DNA from: Streptomyces sp. NBC_00448
GTDB taxonomy: Bacteria; Actinomycetota; Actinomycetes; Streptomycetales; Streptomycetaceae
Length of the DNA stretch: 64,000 nucleotides
Direction of reading: 5' to 3'
NCBI RefSeq assembly: GCF_036014115.1
Contig: NZ_CP107913.1
Location: 744,001 to 808,000, forward strand
Shown piece after piece: positions 51,795 through 59,853 of this stretch. Position numbers and translations under genes: made by a program. The notes under the pieces are model-generated. The model searched no databases. It saw nothing but the letters and a program-made list of their open reading frames with translations, and was not told where the DNA came from. The stretch's first letter is position 1; each line of letters opens with the position of its first letter.

Positions 51795-53651
51795 TCAGTT
51801 CAGCGCGAACTTCTGGGCGGCGGTGCCGTTGCAGTCGTGGATCTGCAGGCGGGTGCCGTTGGCGCCGGCACCGTTCGGGTCGTCCAGGCAGCGGCCGGAC
51901 TGCGGGTTGAGCAGCGAGCCGTCGGACTGCTGCTGCCAGACCTGGCCGCCGACGCCGTCGCAGTCGTAGAGCTCCACCTGGGTGTCCTGGGCGGTGCCGT
52001 TGCCGTCGATGTCGAGGCAGCGGCCGAGGGTGCGCAGCGAGCCGTCGGCGGCGTGCACCCAGTGCTGGTCCAGCGCGTAGGGCTGGCAGTCCCACAGTTG
52101 CGCGGCGCTGAGGTTGCCGCCGTTGTCGTCGCCGTCGATGTCCACGCACTTTCCGCCGGGGGCGTTGACCGGCGCTCCGCCGTTGACCGTGAACCGCTGG
52201 GCGTCGGTGCCGTTGCAGTCGTGGATCTGCAGGCGGGTGCCGTTGGCGGTGGCGTCGTTCGGGGAGTCCAGGCAGCGCCCGGACTGCGGGTTGAAGAGCG
52301 AGCCGTCGGCGCGCTGCACCCACTTCTGCCCGCCGACCCCGTTGCAGTCGTAGAGCTGGACCTGGGCGTTCTGGGCGGTGCTGTTGCCGACGATGTCCAG
52401 GCAGCGGCCGAGCGTGCGCAGCGAGCCGTCGGCGTCGTGGGTCCAGTGCTGGTCGGCGGCGGCGCTCTGGCAGCCCCAGAGCTGGACGGCCGCGGACCGG
52501 CCCGCGACGTCGTCGCCGGTGACGTCCACACAGGTGCCGCCGGGTCCGGCGATCGTGGCCGGTGCCACCCCCGCGGTGTCGCCCGCGTAGCCGGCCGACA
52601 CGATGTTCGCCTGCACGGCGTCGTCCGCGGCGTCCGACGGGTAGCCGGAGGTCATCACGCCTTCGAAGAAGGAGCCGCCGGCGCGGTTGCTGTTGTCGCC
52701 GCCGGTGCCCATGACGATGGAGCCCTCCTGCTGCATGGGCGCGTAGCCGGGTGGCAGGGCGCCGTTCCACCAGGTGGTGAGGGCGCCCGACCGGGAGTCG
52801 CCGCCCTTGAGCGCGAAGCTCGTCTGGCCGTTGTTCTTCAGCACGGCCGTGACGAACGGGCTGGAGTTGCCGCCGTTGACGCTGTGGGCGTTGGTGTCGG
52901 CCTGGTAGATGCCGTTCTCCAGGTCGGCCTGCACCCAGGGCCCGTTGCCCTGGCACGGGTCGCAGGCCCTCGCCGGGGAGATGTTGAGCGCGTCCATGTG
53001 GCCGGCGCCGGTGTCGTCCTCGGCCGCCTCGACATTGCCGAAGTCGAAGCAGCAGTCGTGGATGGTGTGGGTGCCGCTGGCCACCATGTACATGCCCTCG
53101 GGCTGGCCCCCGGTGGCGACCCCCGACCCGACGGCGTGGCGGTACCCGACGCCCGGCGGCACGTAGACGCCGTACACCGAGTGGCCGCCCACGGTGACGT
53201 GCAACGCGTCCGCCATCGCACCGGAGTTGGCGGCGCCCGCGGTGCCGGCGCCCGCGATGGTCAGGTCGTTGTGCCGCGGCGACTGGTCGTAGATCTTGGA
53301 GATGACGCACGGGCCGGCGGCGCAGAAGACGTTCTGCGGCCCGGCGTCGGCGATGCCGCCGGGGGCGAGCAGGCCGATGTCGAGCGTCGCGCCGTCCTGC
53401 ACCCGGGTGACCTGGTAGAGGTTGCCGCTGTAGGAGCCGTAGAGCGCGCGGACGGTGCTGAAGGCGCCGACGCAGGGGGTTCCGGCGTTGCCGTAGATGT
53501 CGCAGGGCTGGTCCGTGGCGGCGTGCGCGGGACCGGTGACGCCGACCAGCAGGCCGAGGGCCAGGACCATGGTCGCGCCCATCGAGAGAAGGACGCCGCG
53601 CAGGCGTCTCAGCGCGTGCCGCAGATGTGGTCGGTGAGCGTGAGCGGTCAT
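51795..53651 (-). CDS. secreted GH54-type alpha-L-arabinofuranosidase with two ricin domains
   Basis: A 618-aa exported enzyme (signal peptide to about residue 44). The arabinofuranosidase-B catalytic domain spans about 45-355: PCDIYGNAGTPC at its start and CCFDFGNVEAAED with the candidate nucleophile Glu, as in its paralogue at 29.6 kb. Two ricin-type beta-trefoil domains follow (about 360-490 and 490-618), each with repeated QxW-type units (LWGCQSAAADQHWTH; LYDCNGVGGQKWV). The two trefoils are 384-bp tandem duplicates. They replace the GH54 arabinose-binding domain and probably bind galactose or xylose on plant polysaccharide. Divergent from the LacI gene, with two related operators between them. 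Confidence 0.9.
   Translation of the reverse strand: MTAHAHRPHLRHALRRLRGVLLSMGATMVLALGLLVGVTGPAHAATDQPCDIYGNAGTPCVGAFSTVRALYGSYSGNLYQVTRVQDGATLDIGLLAPGGIADAGPQNVFCAAGPCVISKIYDQSPRHNDLTIAGAGTAGAANSGAMADALHVTVGGHSVYGVYVPPGVGYRHAVGSGVATGGQPEGMYMVASGTHTIHDCCFDFGNVEAAEDDTGAGHMDALNISPARACDPCQGNGPWVQADLENGIYQADTNAHSVNGGNSSPFVTAVLKNNGQTSFALKGGDSRSGALTTWWNGALPPGYAPMQQEGSIVMGTGGDNSNRAGGSFFEGVMTSGYPSDAADDAVQANIVSAGYAGDTAGVAPATIAGPGGTCVDVTGDDVAGRSAAVQLWGCQSAAADQHWTHDADGSLRTLGRCLDIVGNSTAQNAQVQLYDCNGVGGQKWVQRADGSLFNPQSGRCLDSPNDATANGTRLQIHDCNGTDAQRFTVNGGAPVNAPGGKCVDIDGDDNGGNLSAAQLWDCQPYALDQHWVHAADGSLRTLGRCLDIDGNGTAQDTQVELYDCDGVGGQVWQQQSDGSLLNPQSGRCLDDPNGAGANGTRLQIHDCNGTAAQKFALN
51800..52560. repeat. 384-bp tandem duplication encoding two ricin domains
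   Basis: Landmarks such as GCAGTCGTGGATCTGCAGG recur exactly 384 bp apart (51831 and 52215), and so does the CCAGGCAGCG landmark (51884 and 52268). This is 128 codons, one full beta-trefoil. The copies remain similar at DNA level, which points to a fairly recent duplication or ongoing gene conversion. Confidence 0.85.
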
Positions 53652-53748
53652 CGTCGACCTTTCTCCGTCGGGTGATGTCGCGGATGGCGGTGCGCGGGCG
53701 CCCGGTGGGAAGCGCCGTGCGTCACCTGGTGCGGATACCCCGTGCGCG

Positions 53749-53768
53749 ATGCTCATACGATTCAGCGC
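53749..53768. promoter_or_regulatory. LacI-type operator copy 1 (GH54 side)
   Basis: Read on the minus strand this is GCGCTGAATCGTATGAGCAT, matching the second copy at 15 of 20 positions, including the CTGAATCGT core. It lies about 98 nt upstream of the GH54 start, in the 311-bp gap 53652-53962 that holds no gene. Confidence 0.5.
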
Positions 53769-53884
53769 AGTCGAAGCTAGAGGTGGCGCGTCGAGCCCGT
53801 CAACCCCTGGGCCAGGCGCCCCTGTTGTCCGATGATCTCGCGGACGACTCTTGACGCGATGTTCACGGCCACTTAGCGTCCGGG

Positions 53885-53904
53885 GTGCTGAATCGTTGAA
53901 GCAC
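53885..53904. promoter_or_regulatory. LacI-type operator copy 2 (LacI side)
   Basis: GTGCTGAATCGTTGAAGCAC has inverted ends (GTGCT/AGCAC) and the central CG typical of LacI-family sites. It lies 58 nt upstream of the LacI start. Confidence 0.55.
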
Positions 53905-53962
53905 ACCCCTGGGAGCACCGCATGACGCGCTTCAACCGCATTGACCCCTCCGGGGTGGCGGG

Positions 53963-55153
53963 ATGACGGCGGCCGAACGCGACCGCAGCCGCGGTGACCG
54001 ACGCGAGGACAGCGAGGCCGTCCCGCTGGGGCGGGGCGGCCCGGAGAAGAGGGACGACGCCGACCCGCCGGCCGGAGGTGGTGACGGCGGCGGCCGGAGC
54101 CGCGGACGCTCGGCGCCGGCCGGCAGGCGCGGCACCGTCACGCTCAAGGACGTCGCGACGGCCGTCGGGATCTCGCAGAGCGCCGCGTCCATGGCGCTCG
54201 CGGACCATCCGCGGATCAGCGCGGCGACCAAGGATGCCGTCAGGGCCGCCGCGGCGAAGCTCGGCTACGTCCCGAACTCCGCGGGGCGGGCGCTGCGCGC
54301 GGGCCGTTCGACGTCGATCGCGGTCGTCGTGCCCCAGACCGGCCGGCATGTCTTCGGCCACCCCTACTTCATGCATCTGCTGGTGGGGGTCACCGCCGAG
54401 GCCAACGCCCACGACGCCGCGCTGATGGTGTCGACCAACCCCGACGAGTCCCACGGCGTCGCGGCCTACGAGCGGGTGCTGCGCTCGCAGGCGGCGTCGG
54501 GCGCGATCGTCGCCTCGGCCTCGATCGGCGACCCCAACGTCAACCGCATGGTGGACGCCGCGTTGCCGGTGGTGCTGATCGGGCGGTTCGTGCGCCTGCC
54601 GCACGCGGCGAGCGTCGGCATCGACGAGATCGCGGGCGCCGCGGCGGTCGCCCACCACCTCGTGGAGGACCACGGGCTGACCCGGATCGGCTACATCAGC
54701 GGCCCGCTCGACCACCAGACCGCGGTGGACCGTTACGAGGGCTTCCGCGCCACGCTCGCCGCGTCGCGGCGGCCGTGCACCCACACCCTCGCCGTGGGCG
54801 ACTTCAGCGAGGAGTCGGGGACGCTCGCCGCGCGGCAGGTGCTGGACAGCATGTCCGACGTCCAGGCGATCTTCGCCGCCAACGACGAGATGGCCTACGG
54901 CGCGATGCTGGAGATCCGCTCCCGCGGGCTGCGCATCCCGGAGGACATCGCCCTGGCCGGATACGACGACTTCGGCGTCTCCCGGCTCACCACACCCGGG
55001 ATCACCACCGTCCGCGTCCCGGCCGAGTCGCTGGGCCGCAAGGCCGCGGCGATCCTCTTCGACCTCGTGGACGGGACGGCGCCCGACCCGGTCCACACGG
55101 TGCTGCCGTTCGAACTCGTGATCCGCGAGTCCTGCGGAAGCCATCCCGGCTGA
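53963..55153 (+). CDS. LacI-family transcriptional regulator
   Basis: A 396-aa LacI regulator with an unusual 57-residue charged and Gly-rich N-terminal extension before the HTH (VTLKDVATAVGISQSAASMAL, about residues 59-80). The hinge helix NSAGRALRAGRS and the periplasmic-binding-like effector domain follow (ANDEMAYGAM; LAGYDDFGVSRLTTPGITTVRVP). It is divergent from the secreted GH54 gene and 186 nt upstream of the GH51 gene, so it most likely controls arabinose-polymer use. A start nearer to the HTH is possible, as no strong ribosome site marks the first ATG. Confidence 0.93.
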   Translation: MTAAERDRSRGDRREDSEAVPLGRGGPEKRDDADPPAGGGDGGGRSRGRSAPAGRRGTVTLKDVATAVGISQSAASMALADHPRISAATKDAVRAAAAKLGYVPNSAGRALRAGRSTSIAVVVPQTGRHVFGHPYFMHLLVGVTAEANAHDAALMVSTNPDESHGVAAYERVLRSQAASGAIVASASIGDPNVNRMVDAALPVVLIGRFVRLPHAASVGIDEIAGAAAVAHHLVEDHGLTRIGYISGPLDHQTAVDRYEGFRATLAASRRPCTHTLAVGDFSEESGTLAARQVLDSMSDVQAIFAANDEMAYGAMLEIRSRGLRIPEDIALAGYDDFGVSRLTTPGITTVRVPAESLGRKAAAILFDLVDGTAPDPVHTVLPFELVIRESCGSHPG

Positions 55154-55211
55154 GCGGGCGGCACCGGCTCAGGGCGCGGCGACCGCCGGCATCAAGCGAC
55201 TCCCGCCCAAG

Positions 55212-55296
55212 TGCCCGATCCCAGGCGCGCGATCCCAGATGCCCGTATCCCAGGTCCCCGACGCTCAGGCGCCCGCATCCCAAGGCGCCCGACTCC
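55212..55296. repeat. degenerate tandem repeat (about 15-bp unit)
   Basis: About five imperfect copies of a unit like CCGATCCCAGGCGC (variants GATCCCAGATGCC, TATCCCAGGTCC, ACGCTCAGGCGC, CATCCCAAGGCGC) fill the gap between LacI and GH51. It looks like a minisatellite; no promoter is clear within it. Confidence 0.6.
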
Positions 55297-55339
55297 CCCG
55301 CTCGACTTCAGACCGTTCGCAGAGAAACCGGAGACCGGT

Positions 55340-56848
55340 GTGCTGACCTGCACTGCCACCCTCGACCCCGCCTTCGTCATCGCGCCGGTGCCCCCGCGGC
55401 TGTTCGGGTCGTTCGTCGAGCACATGGGCCGCTGCGTCTACGGCGGCGTGTACGAGCCCGGCCACCCCGAAGCCGACGTCGAGGGCCTGCGGGCCGATGT
55501 CATCGAGCTGACCCGCGAACTCGGCGTGAGCGCCGTCCGCTACCCCGGCGGCAACTTCGTCTCCGGCTACCGCTGGGAGGACGGCGTCGGCCCCCGCGAG
55601 GACCGCCCGGTCGCCCTCGACCTGGCCTGGCGCTCGCTGGAGCCCAACACCTTCGGGCTCAACGAGTTCATGTCGTGGGCGAGGCAGGCCGGCGTCGAAC
55701 CGATCATGGCCGTCAACCTCGGCACCCGCGGCGTCGAGGACGCCTGCAACCTGCTCGAATACGCCAACTTCCCGGCCGGCACCCGCTACTCCGACCTGCG
55801 CATCGCGCACGGCGTGCGCGACCCGCACCGCATCAGGACCTGGTGCCTGGGCAACGAGATGGACGGCCCCTGGCAGATCGGCCGGAAGACCGGCACCGAG
55901 TACGGCCGGCTGGCCGCCGAGACCGGCAAGGCCATGCGGCGGATCGACCCGTCCATCGAACTCGTCGCCTGCGGCAGCTCCAACGAGCGGATGCCGACCT
56001 TCGGGTCCTGGGAGGCCGACGTCCTGGACGAGGCGTTCGACGTCGTCGACTCCATCTCGCTGCACGCCTACTTCGAGCAGCACGGCGAGGACCGGGTCGG
56101 CTTCCTGGCCTCCGCGCAGGTGATGGACGACTTCATCGACGGCGTCGTCGCCACCTGCGACCACATCGCGGCCAAGAAGCGCTCCCGGCGCAGGCTGAAG
56201 CTCTCCTTCGACGAGTGGAACCTCTGGTACGAGAGCCGGTTCGCCGGCCAGGACCGTCTCGACTGGGCGCGGGCGCCCCGGCTGATCGAGGACGAGTACA
56301 CCGTCGAGGACGCCGTCGTCCTGGGCAACCTGCTGATGAGCCTGCTGCGGCACAGCGACCGGGTGACCATCGCCTGCCTCGCCCAACTCGTCAACGTCAT
56401 CGCGCCGATCCGCACCGAACCCGACGCCGGCGCCTGGCGGCAGACCATCTTCCACCCCTTCGCCCTCACCGCCCGGCACGCGCGTGGCGAGGTGCTGCGC
56501 GTCGAGCCGAACTCGCCGGTGCTGCACTCCGAGACCCTCGGCGACGTGGCGGCGGTCGACGTGACCGCGACCCGGGACGCCGAGACCGGCGAGACGACGG
56601 TCTTCGCCGTGAACCGGGACGAGAGCCAGGCCGCCACCTTGCGGTTGGCGATGGCCGGCGAGGAGCACACCGTCGTGGAACACGTCGTGCTGGGCGGCCG
56701 GGACCTGCTGGCGACCAACTCCAAGGCGGCGCCGCGCCGGGTGGAGCCGCGCTCCAGCACCCGGCACTCGGCCGGCCCGAAGGGCCTGTCCGTGGAACTC
56801 CCGCCCGTGTCCTGGACGATGGTCCGGACGGCCCCGGTGGCCGGGTGA
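55340..56848 (+). CDS. GH51 alpha-L-arabinofuranosidase
   Basis: A 502-aa enzyme without signal peptide, so cytoplasmic. The barrel holds RYPGGNFVSGYRWEDGVGP near residue 67. The acid/base is Glu173 in GNEMDGPW and the nucleophile Glu292 in SFDEWNLWY; the C-terminal beta-sandwich ends VELPPVSWTMV. Length is normal for bacterial GH51. The GTG start follows GGAG. It hydrolyses imported arabino-oligosaccharides and would complete degradation begun by the two secreted GH54 enzymes. Probably under the upstream LacI regulator. Confidence 0.95.
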   Translation: MLTCTATLDPAFVIAPVPPRLFGSFVEHMGRCVYGGVYEPGHPEADVEGLRADVIELTRELGVSAVRYPGGNFVSGYRWEDGVGPREDRPVALDLAWRSLEPNTFGLNEFMSWARQAGVEPIMAVNLGTRGVEDACNLLEYANFPAGTRYSDLRIAHGVRDPHRIRTWCLGNEMDGPWQIGRKTGTEYGRLAAETGKAMRRIDPSIELVACGSSNERMPTFGSWEADVLDEAFDVVDSISLHAYFEQHGEDRVGFLASAQVMDDFIDGVVATCDHIAAKKRSRRRLKLSFDEWNLWYESRFAGQDRLDWARAPRLIEDEYTVEDAVVLGNLLMSLLRHSDRVTIACLAQLVNVIAPIRTEPDAGAWRQTIFHPFALTARHARGEVLRVEPNSPVLHSETLGDVAAVDVTATRDAETGETTVFAVNRDESQAATLRLAMAGEEHTVVEHVVLGGRDLLATNSKAAPRRVEPRSSTRHSAGPKGLSVELPPVSWTMVRTAPVAG

Positions 56849-57350
56849 TCCCGCGGGCGTGCCGGGCCACGGGCGCCCGCCCAGTGCGCTCGGCGGCGCT
56901 CCCCCGAGGCGCACCCCGGCGCCGCGACACGCGGAAATCCGGCCGCCCCGACATATCCGTATCCGCGGCGAACGCGAAGCGAACGACGTCCGGGGAACGC
57001 GTTCTTCGGCCGGGGAGAAAGCGACCGGGTGAAATTCTGGTTCTACCCCGCTGGAAATTCCCTTACACCTCCGCTCGTCACCGAAATGAAATCACCGGCT
57101 CCGAACAGGTGCTTTACGCGATCCGCGGAGCGCGGGCGCGCCGGGGCGGCCACCATCCCCAACCGGTCCTGATGGACGACGTGTTCGGTCCATCGGTCGT
57201 GCGGCCGGGGGCCGGAAGGGGTGAATCGCCCGGGCCGGAAGGTGCCCCTACCATTCACCCCTCTTTCTCGTGTACTTTCGTCGGGCGAACCACGCACGAC
57301 CTTCACGAGAGGAAGTGCGTGACATCTCCACCCGGAAAGGGGGTGCAATG
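56849..57350. other. upstream region of the RiPP precursor
   Basis: About 500 bp without a supported gene between GH51 and the peptide gene. It is AT-richer than its flanks in places. A direct repeat GAAATTC occurs at 57031-57037 and 57054-57060, and GTGTACTTTCG near 57270 could hold a -10 element, but no confident promoter can be named. Confidence 0.4.
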
Positions 57351-57431
57351 ATGAAGCTTCTCTTCGCCATTCGTAACAAGGTGTCCGCGCAGAAGAGCCT
57401 GAAGGCCAGCGCCTGGTACTTCTGGTACTAG
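57351..57431 (+). CDS. atropopeptide (tryptorubin-like) precursor peptide, core AWYFWY
   Basis: A 26-aa peptide beginning MKLLFAIRNKV and ending KSLKASAWYFWY followed by TAG. The ATG at 57351 is chosen because AAAGGGGG lies 7 nt before it; another ATG directly upstream (57348) would add one Met. The C-terminal hexapeptide AWYFWY differs only at position 4 from AWYIWY, the ribosomal core of tryptorubin A, in which a cytochrome P450 makes the carbon-carbon and carbon-nitrogen bridges between aromatic residues. The short basic leader, the aromatic C-terminus placed directly at the stop, and two P450 genes just downstream make this assignment strong. Expected product, by inference: a bridged hexapeptide or shorter trimmed form. 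Confidence 0.88.
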   Translation: MKLLFAIRNKVSAQKSLKASAWYFWY

Positions 57432-57440
57432 GCCGCCAGG

Positions 57441-57466
57441 TCGTCCCCGCCGCGAGGCGGGGACGA
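57441..57466 (+). promoter_or_regulatory. hairpin between precursor and P450 (attenuator or mRNA-stabilising element)
   Basis: TCGTCCCCGCC (57441-57451) and GGCGGGGACGA (57456-57466) form a perfect 11-bp stem with a GCGA tetraloop, 10 nt after the precursor stop and 36 nt before the P450 start. In RiPP operons such a stem often lets much more precursor than enzyme be made. Confidence 0.75.
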
Positions 57467-57502
57467 TGCCGCCTGCCCCGCTCGGCCTTCCTGGAGACCC
57501 GC

Positions 57503-58546
57503 ATGCGCGCCACGGTGTTCCACCCACGACTCGCCGCCCTGTTCCGGGACCACCTCGGCCAGGACCTCTTCCGGCTCGAACCCGACACCATCGGGATCGC
57601 CGGACACGACGTGGCCGACCGGATTCTCGCCGCCCGCCGGGCCACGGAGGTGGAGCGGCCCACGTTCAAACCGCTGCACGGGCGCTCGATCCCGCGCAGC
57701 GAGGCCGGTTCGGTGATCCGCACCATCGGCGCCGATGTGCGCGAGGCCCTGAAGCGGACCCGCCCCCGCCCCGAGGACGTCGAACTGTCGGGGGTCTGGC
57801 CGCTGCGAGGGCATCTGTTCCTGCGGGACCTGATCCTCGGCCAGGACCCGTACCGCCTGCGGGTCCTGATGAGCCGCAACCTCGAACTGACGCCGAAGCT
57901 CACCTGGACCGTCATCGCGGCGGGCGCCGCGCTCCCGGGGCGGGTCGGGTGGCGGGGAACCCCGCTGACCGCGATCGCGGGCCTGACCGCCGACGCGAAG
58001 GGGTACCAGGATCGCCGCTACGCGATGGGCATGTACCGGCGAGCGGCGGCCCCGGTGTGCTTCACGGTCTCCACCCTGGTCGCGAACGCGCTGTGGCTCG
58101 GCTCGCCGTTCGACCCCGAGACGCCGAACCGGCACATCCTGTACGAGGCCATGCGGCTGCTGCCGCCGTCCTGGAACATCCTGCGCAACGCCTCTCCCGA
58201 GTACCCCGGGATCGACGAGCGCATCGGCGCGGGCGACGACGTCCTGCTGCTGCCGCTCCTCTCGCACCGGGACCCGAAGCTGTGGGAGGACCCGGACACG
58301 TTCCGTCCGGAGCGCTGGGAGACCCTCGATCCCGACACCGCCCCCGGCTACCTGCCCTTCGGCCACTCCTCCGAGCGCTGCTGGGGCCGGCACATGGTGA
58401 TGCCCCTGGCCGAACTGCTCCTGGACCTCATCCGCGCCTCCGGCCTGGCGGTGGACCCCGGGCAGACCTCCGCAAAGGTGCCCCTGGTCGGGCTGCTCGG
58501 CGTGGAGGACGTCAAGGTGACGGCGGTGCGCGGTGCGGCTGCCTGA
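57503..58546 (+). CDS. cytochrome P450, probable precursor-peptide cross-linking enzyme
   Basis: A 347-aa P450, about 50 residues shorter than usual. The ExxR pair is Glu215-Arg218 (EAMR), the meander is FRPERW, and the heme ligand is Cys293 in FGHSSERCWG, where the Gly at the fourth place of FxxGxxxCxG is Ser289. The I-helix (AAAPVCFTVSTLVANAL) lacks the normal acid-Thr pair used for oxygen activation. GGAG lies 7 nt before the ATG. Immediately follows the precursor peptide and hairpin, so it is the best candidate for forming the aryl cross-links of the AWYFWY core. Confidence 0.88.
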   Translation: MRATVFHPRLAALFRDHLGQDLFRLEPDTIGIAGHDVADRILAARRATEVERPTFKPLHGRSIPRSEAGSVIRTIGADVREALKRTRPRPEDVELSGVWPLRGHLFLRDLILGQDPYRLRVLMSRNLELTPKLTWTVIAAGAALPGRVGWRGTPLTAIAGLTADAKGYQDRRYAMGMYRRAAAPVCFTVSTLVANALWLGSPFDPETPNRHILYEAMRLLPPSWNILRNASPEYPGIDERIGAGDDVLLLPLLSHRDPKLWEDPDTFRPERWETLDPDTAPGYLPFGHSSERCWGRHMVMPLAELLLDLIRASGLAVDPGQTSAKVPLVGLLGVEDVKVTAVRGAAA

Positions 58547-58565
58547 GGGGAGCGAGGAGGCCGAC

Positions 58566-59834
58566 GTGTCCGTACCGTGCGGGATACCCGAGCCGCGGTC
58601 CGAGGTGAACGAGCCGTCCGCGTCGCCCGAACCGCCCGGCGGGGCCGAGACCGTGGACGGGTCCTTCGCCCGCCACCCGCACGAGTCGTACCGGCGCTGG
58701 CGTGAGACGCGCGAGGTCCGCCAGGTCCGCTTCTCCGGACCGGTGCCGCTGGCCGGCTGGGTCGTCACCGGGCACGCGGCCTGCCGGGCGGCCCTGGTGG
58801 ACCCGCGGCTGAGCAAGGACGGCGCGACCGAGGCGTTCGCCCGGCACGAGGGGCTGCCCACGGGCGGCCCGGGCGGAGCGCTCACCACCCACCTGCTCAA
58901 CTCCGACCCGCCGCGCCACACCCGGCTGCGCCGGCTGGTCCAACAGGCTTTCACCCAGCGGCGGGTGGCGATGCTGCGCCCCCGGATCGAGGCCCGGGCC
59001 ACCGCGCTGCTCGACGCCCTGGACGGGAGCGACGAGGTCGACCTGATCGGCCGGTTCGCGCTCCCGCTGCCGCTGGCGGTGATCTTCGACCTGCTCGGCG
59101 CGGACCCGGGTGATCCCGGGGTCCTCCAGGTCCGTGGCCACACGGTGACCGGGGACGAGGGCGACGGCGAGGTGTCCGTCCCGACGGCCGAGGCGATGCT
59201 GGACCGGCTGCGCGCCCTGATCGAGCAGAAGCGGGCGCACCCGGGCGACGACCTGCTGTCCGCCCTCGTCGCCGCCCGCGACGGCGGTGACCGCCTCACC
59301 GAGGAAGAGGTCACCTCGATGGCGTTCCTGCTGGTGATCGCGGGCCACCAGACCACCGCCAACCTCATCGCCAACGGCCTGCACGCCCTGCTCGCCCACC
59401 CCGATCAGCTCGCCGCCGTACGCGCCGACCCGTCGCTGCTGCCCGGCCTGACCGAGGAAGTCCTGCGCCACGAGAGCCCGTTCGGCATCGCGAGCCTGCG
59501 CTACGCCACGCAGCCGGTGGAGATCGAGGGCACCACGATCCCGGCCGGGGAGTTCGTGCAGATCGCGCTGCTGGCCGCCAACCGCGACCCTGAGGTCTTC
59601 CCGGACCCCGACCGGTTCGACGTCACCCGTGACGCCGCCGGGCACCTGGCGTTCGGCCACGGCATCCACCGCTGCCTGGGCGCACCGCTGGCCCGGCTCC
59701 AGGCCGAGATCGCCTTCGGCCAGGTGCTGCGGCGTTATCCCGCGCTCCGCCTGGCGGACCCCGACCGCGCCCCCGCCTGGCAGGACAACCCCCGCCACCG
59801 GGGGCTGCTCTCCCTCCCGGTCCGGCTGCGCTGA
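58566..59834 (+). CDS. cytochrome P450 (canonical), second tailoring enzyme
   Basis: A 422-aa P450 of the common actinomycete type. The I-helix is AGHQTT (259-264), ExxR is Glu298-Arg301, and heme ligand Cys370 lies in FGHGIHRCLG. All canonical residues are present. The GTG at 58566 is preferred over 58533 because GAGGAGG precedes it, leaving a 19-nt gap after the first P450. It shares the transcript with the peptide and first P450, so it may hydroxylate or further cross-link the peptide. A conventional small-molecule role cannot be excluded. Confidence 0.93.
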   Translation: MSVPCGIPEPRSEVNEPSASPEPPGGAETVDGSFARHPHESYRRWRETREVRQVRFSGPVPLAGWVVTGHAACRAALVDPRLSKDGATEAFARHEGLPTGGPGGALTTHLLNSDPPRHTRLRRLVQQAFTQRRVAMLRPRIEARATALLDALDGSDEVDLIGRFALPLPLAVIFDLLGADPGDPGVLQVRGHTVTGDEGDGEVSVPTAEAMLDRLRALIEQKRAHPGDDLLSALVAARDGGDRLTEEEVTSMAFLLVIAGHQTTANLIANGLHALLAHPDQLAAVRADPSLLPGLTEEVLRHESPFGIASLRYATQPVEIEGTTIPAGEFVQIALLAANRDPEVFPDPDRFDVTRDAAGHLAFGHGIHRCLGAPLARLQAEIAFGQVLRRYPALRLADPDRAPAWQDNPRHRGLLSLPVRLR

Positions 59835-59853
59835 CGTCCCCGCCGCTCCCGCG

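Noticed and set aside
57315..57350. Longer precursor starting at GTG 57315
   Set aside because: In frame, but its ribosome site would touch the start codon, whereas AAAGGGGG is well spaced before the ATG at 57351.
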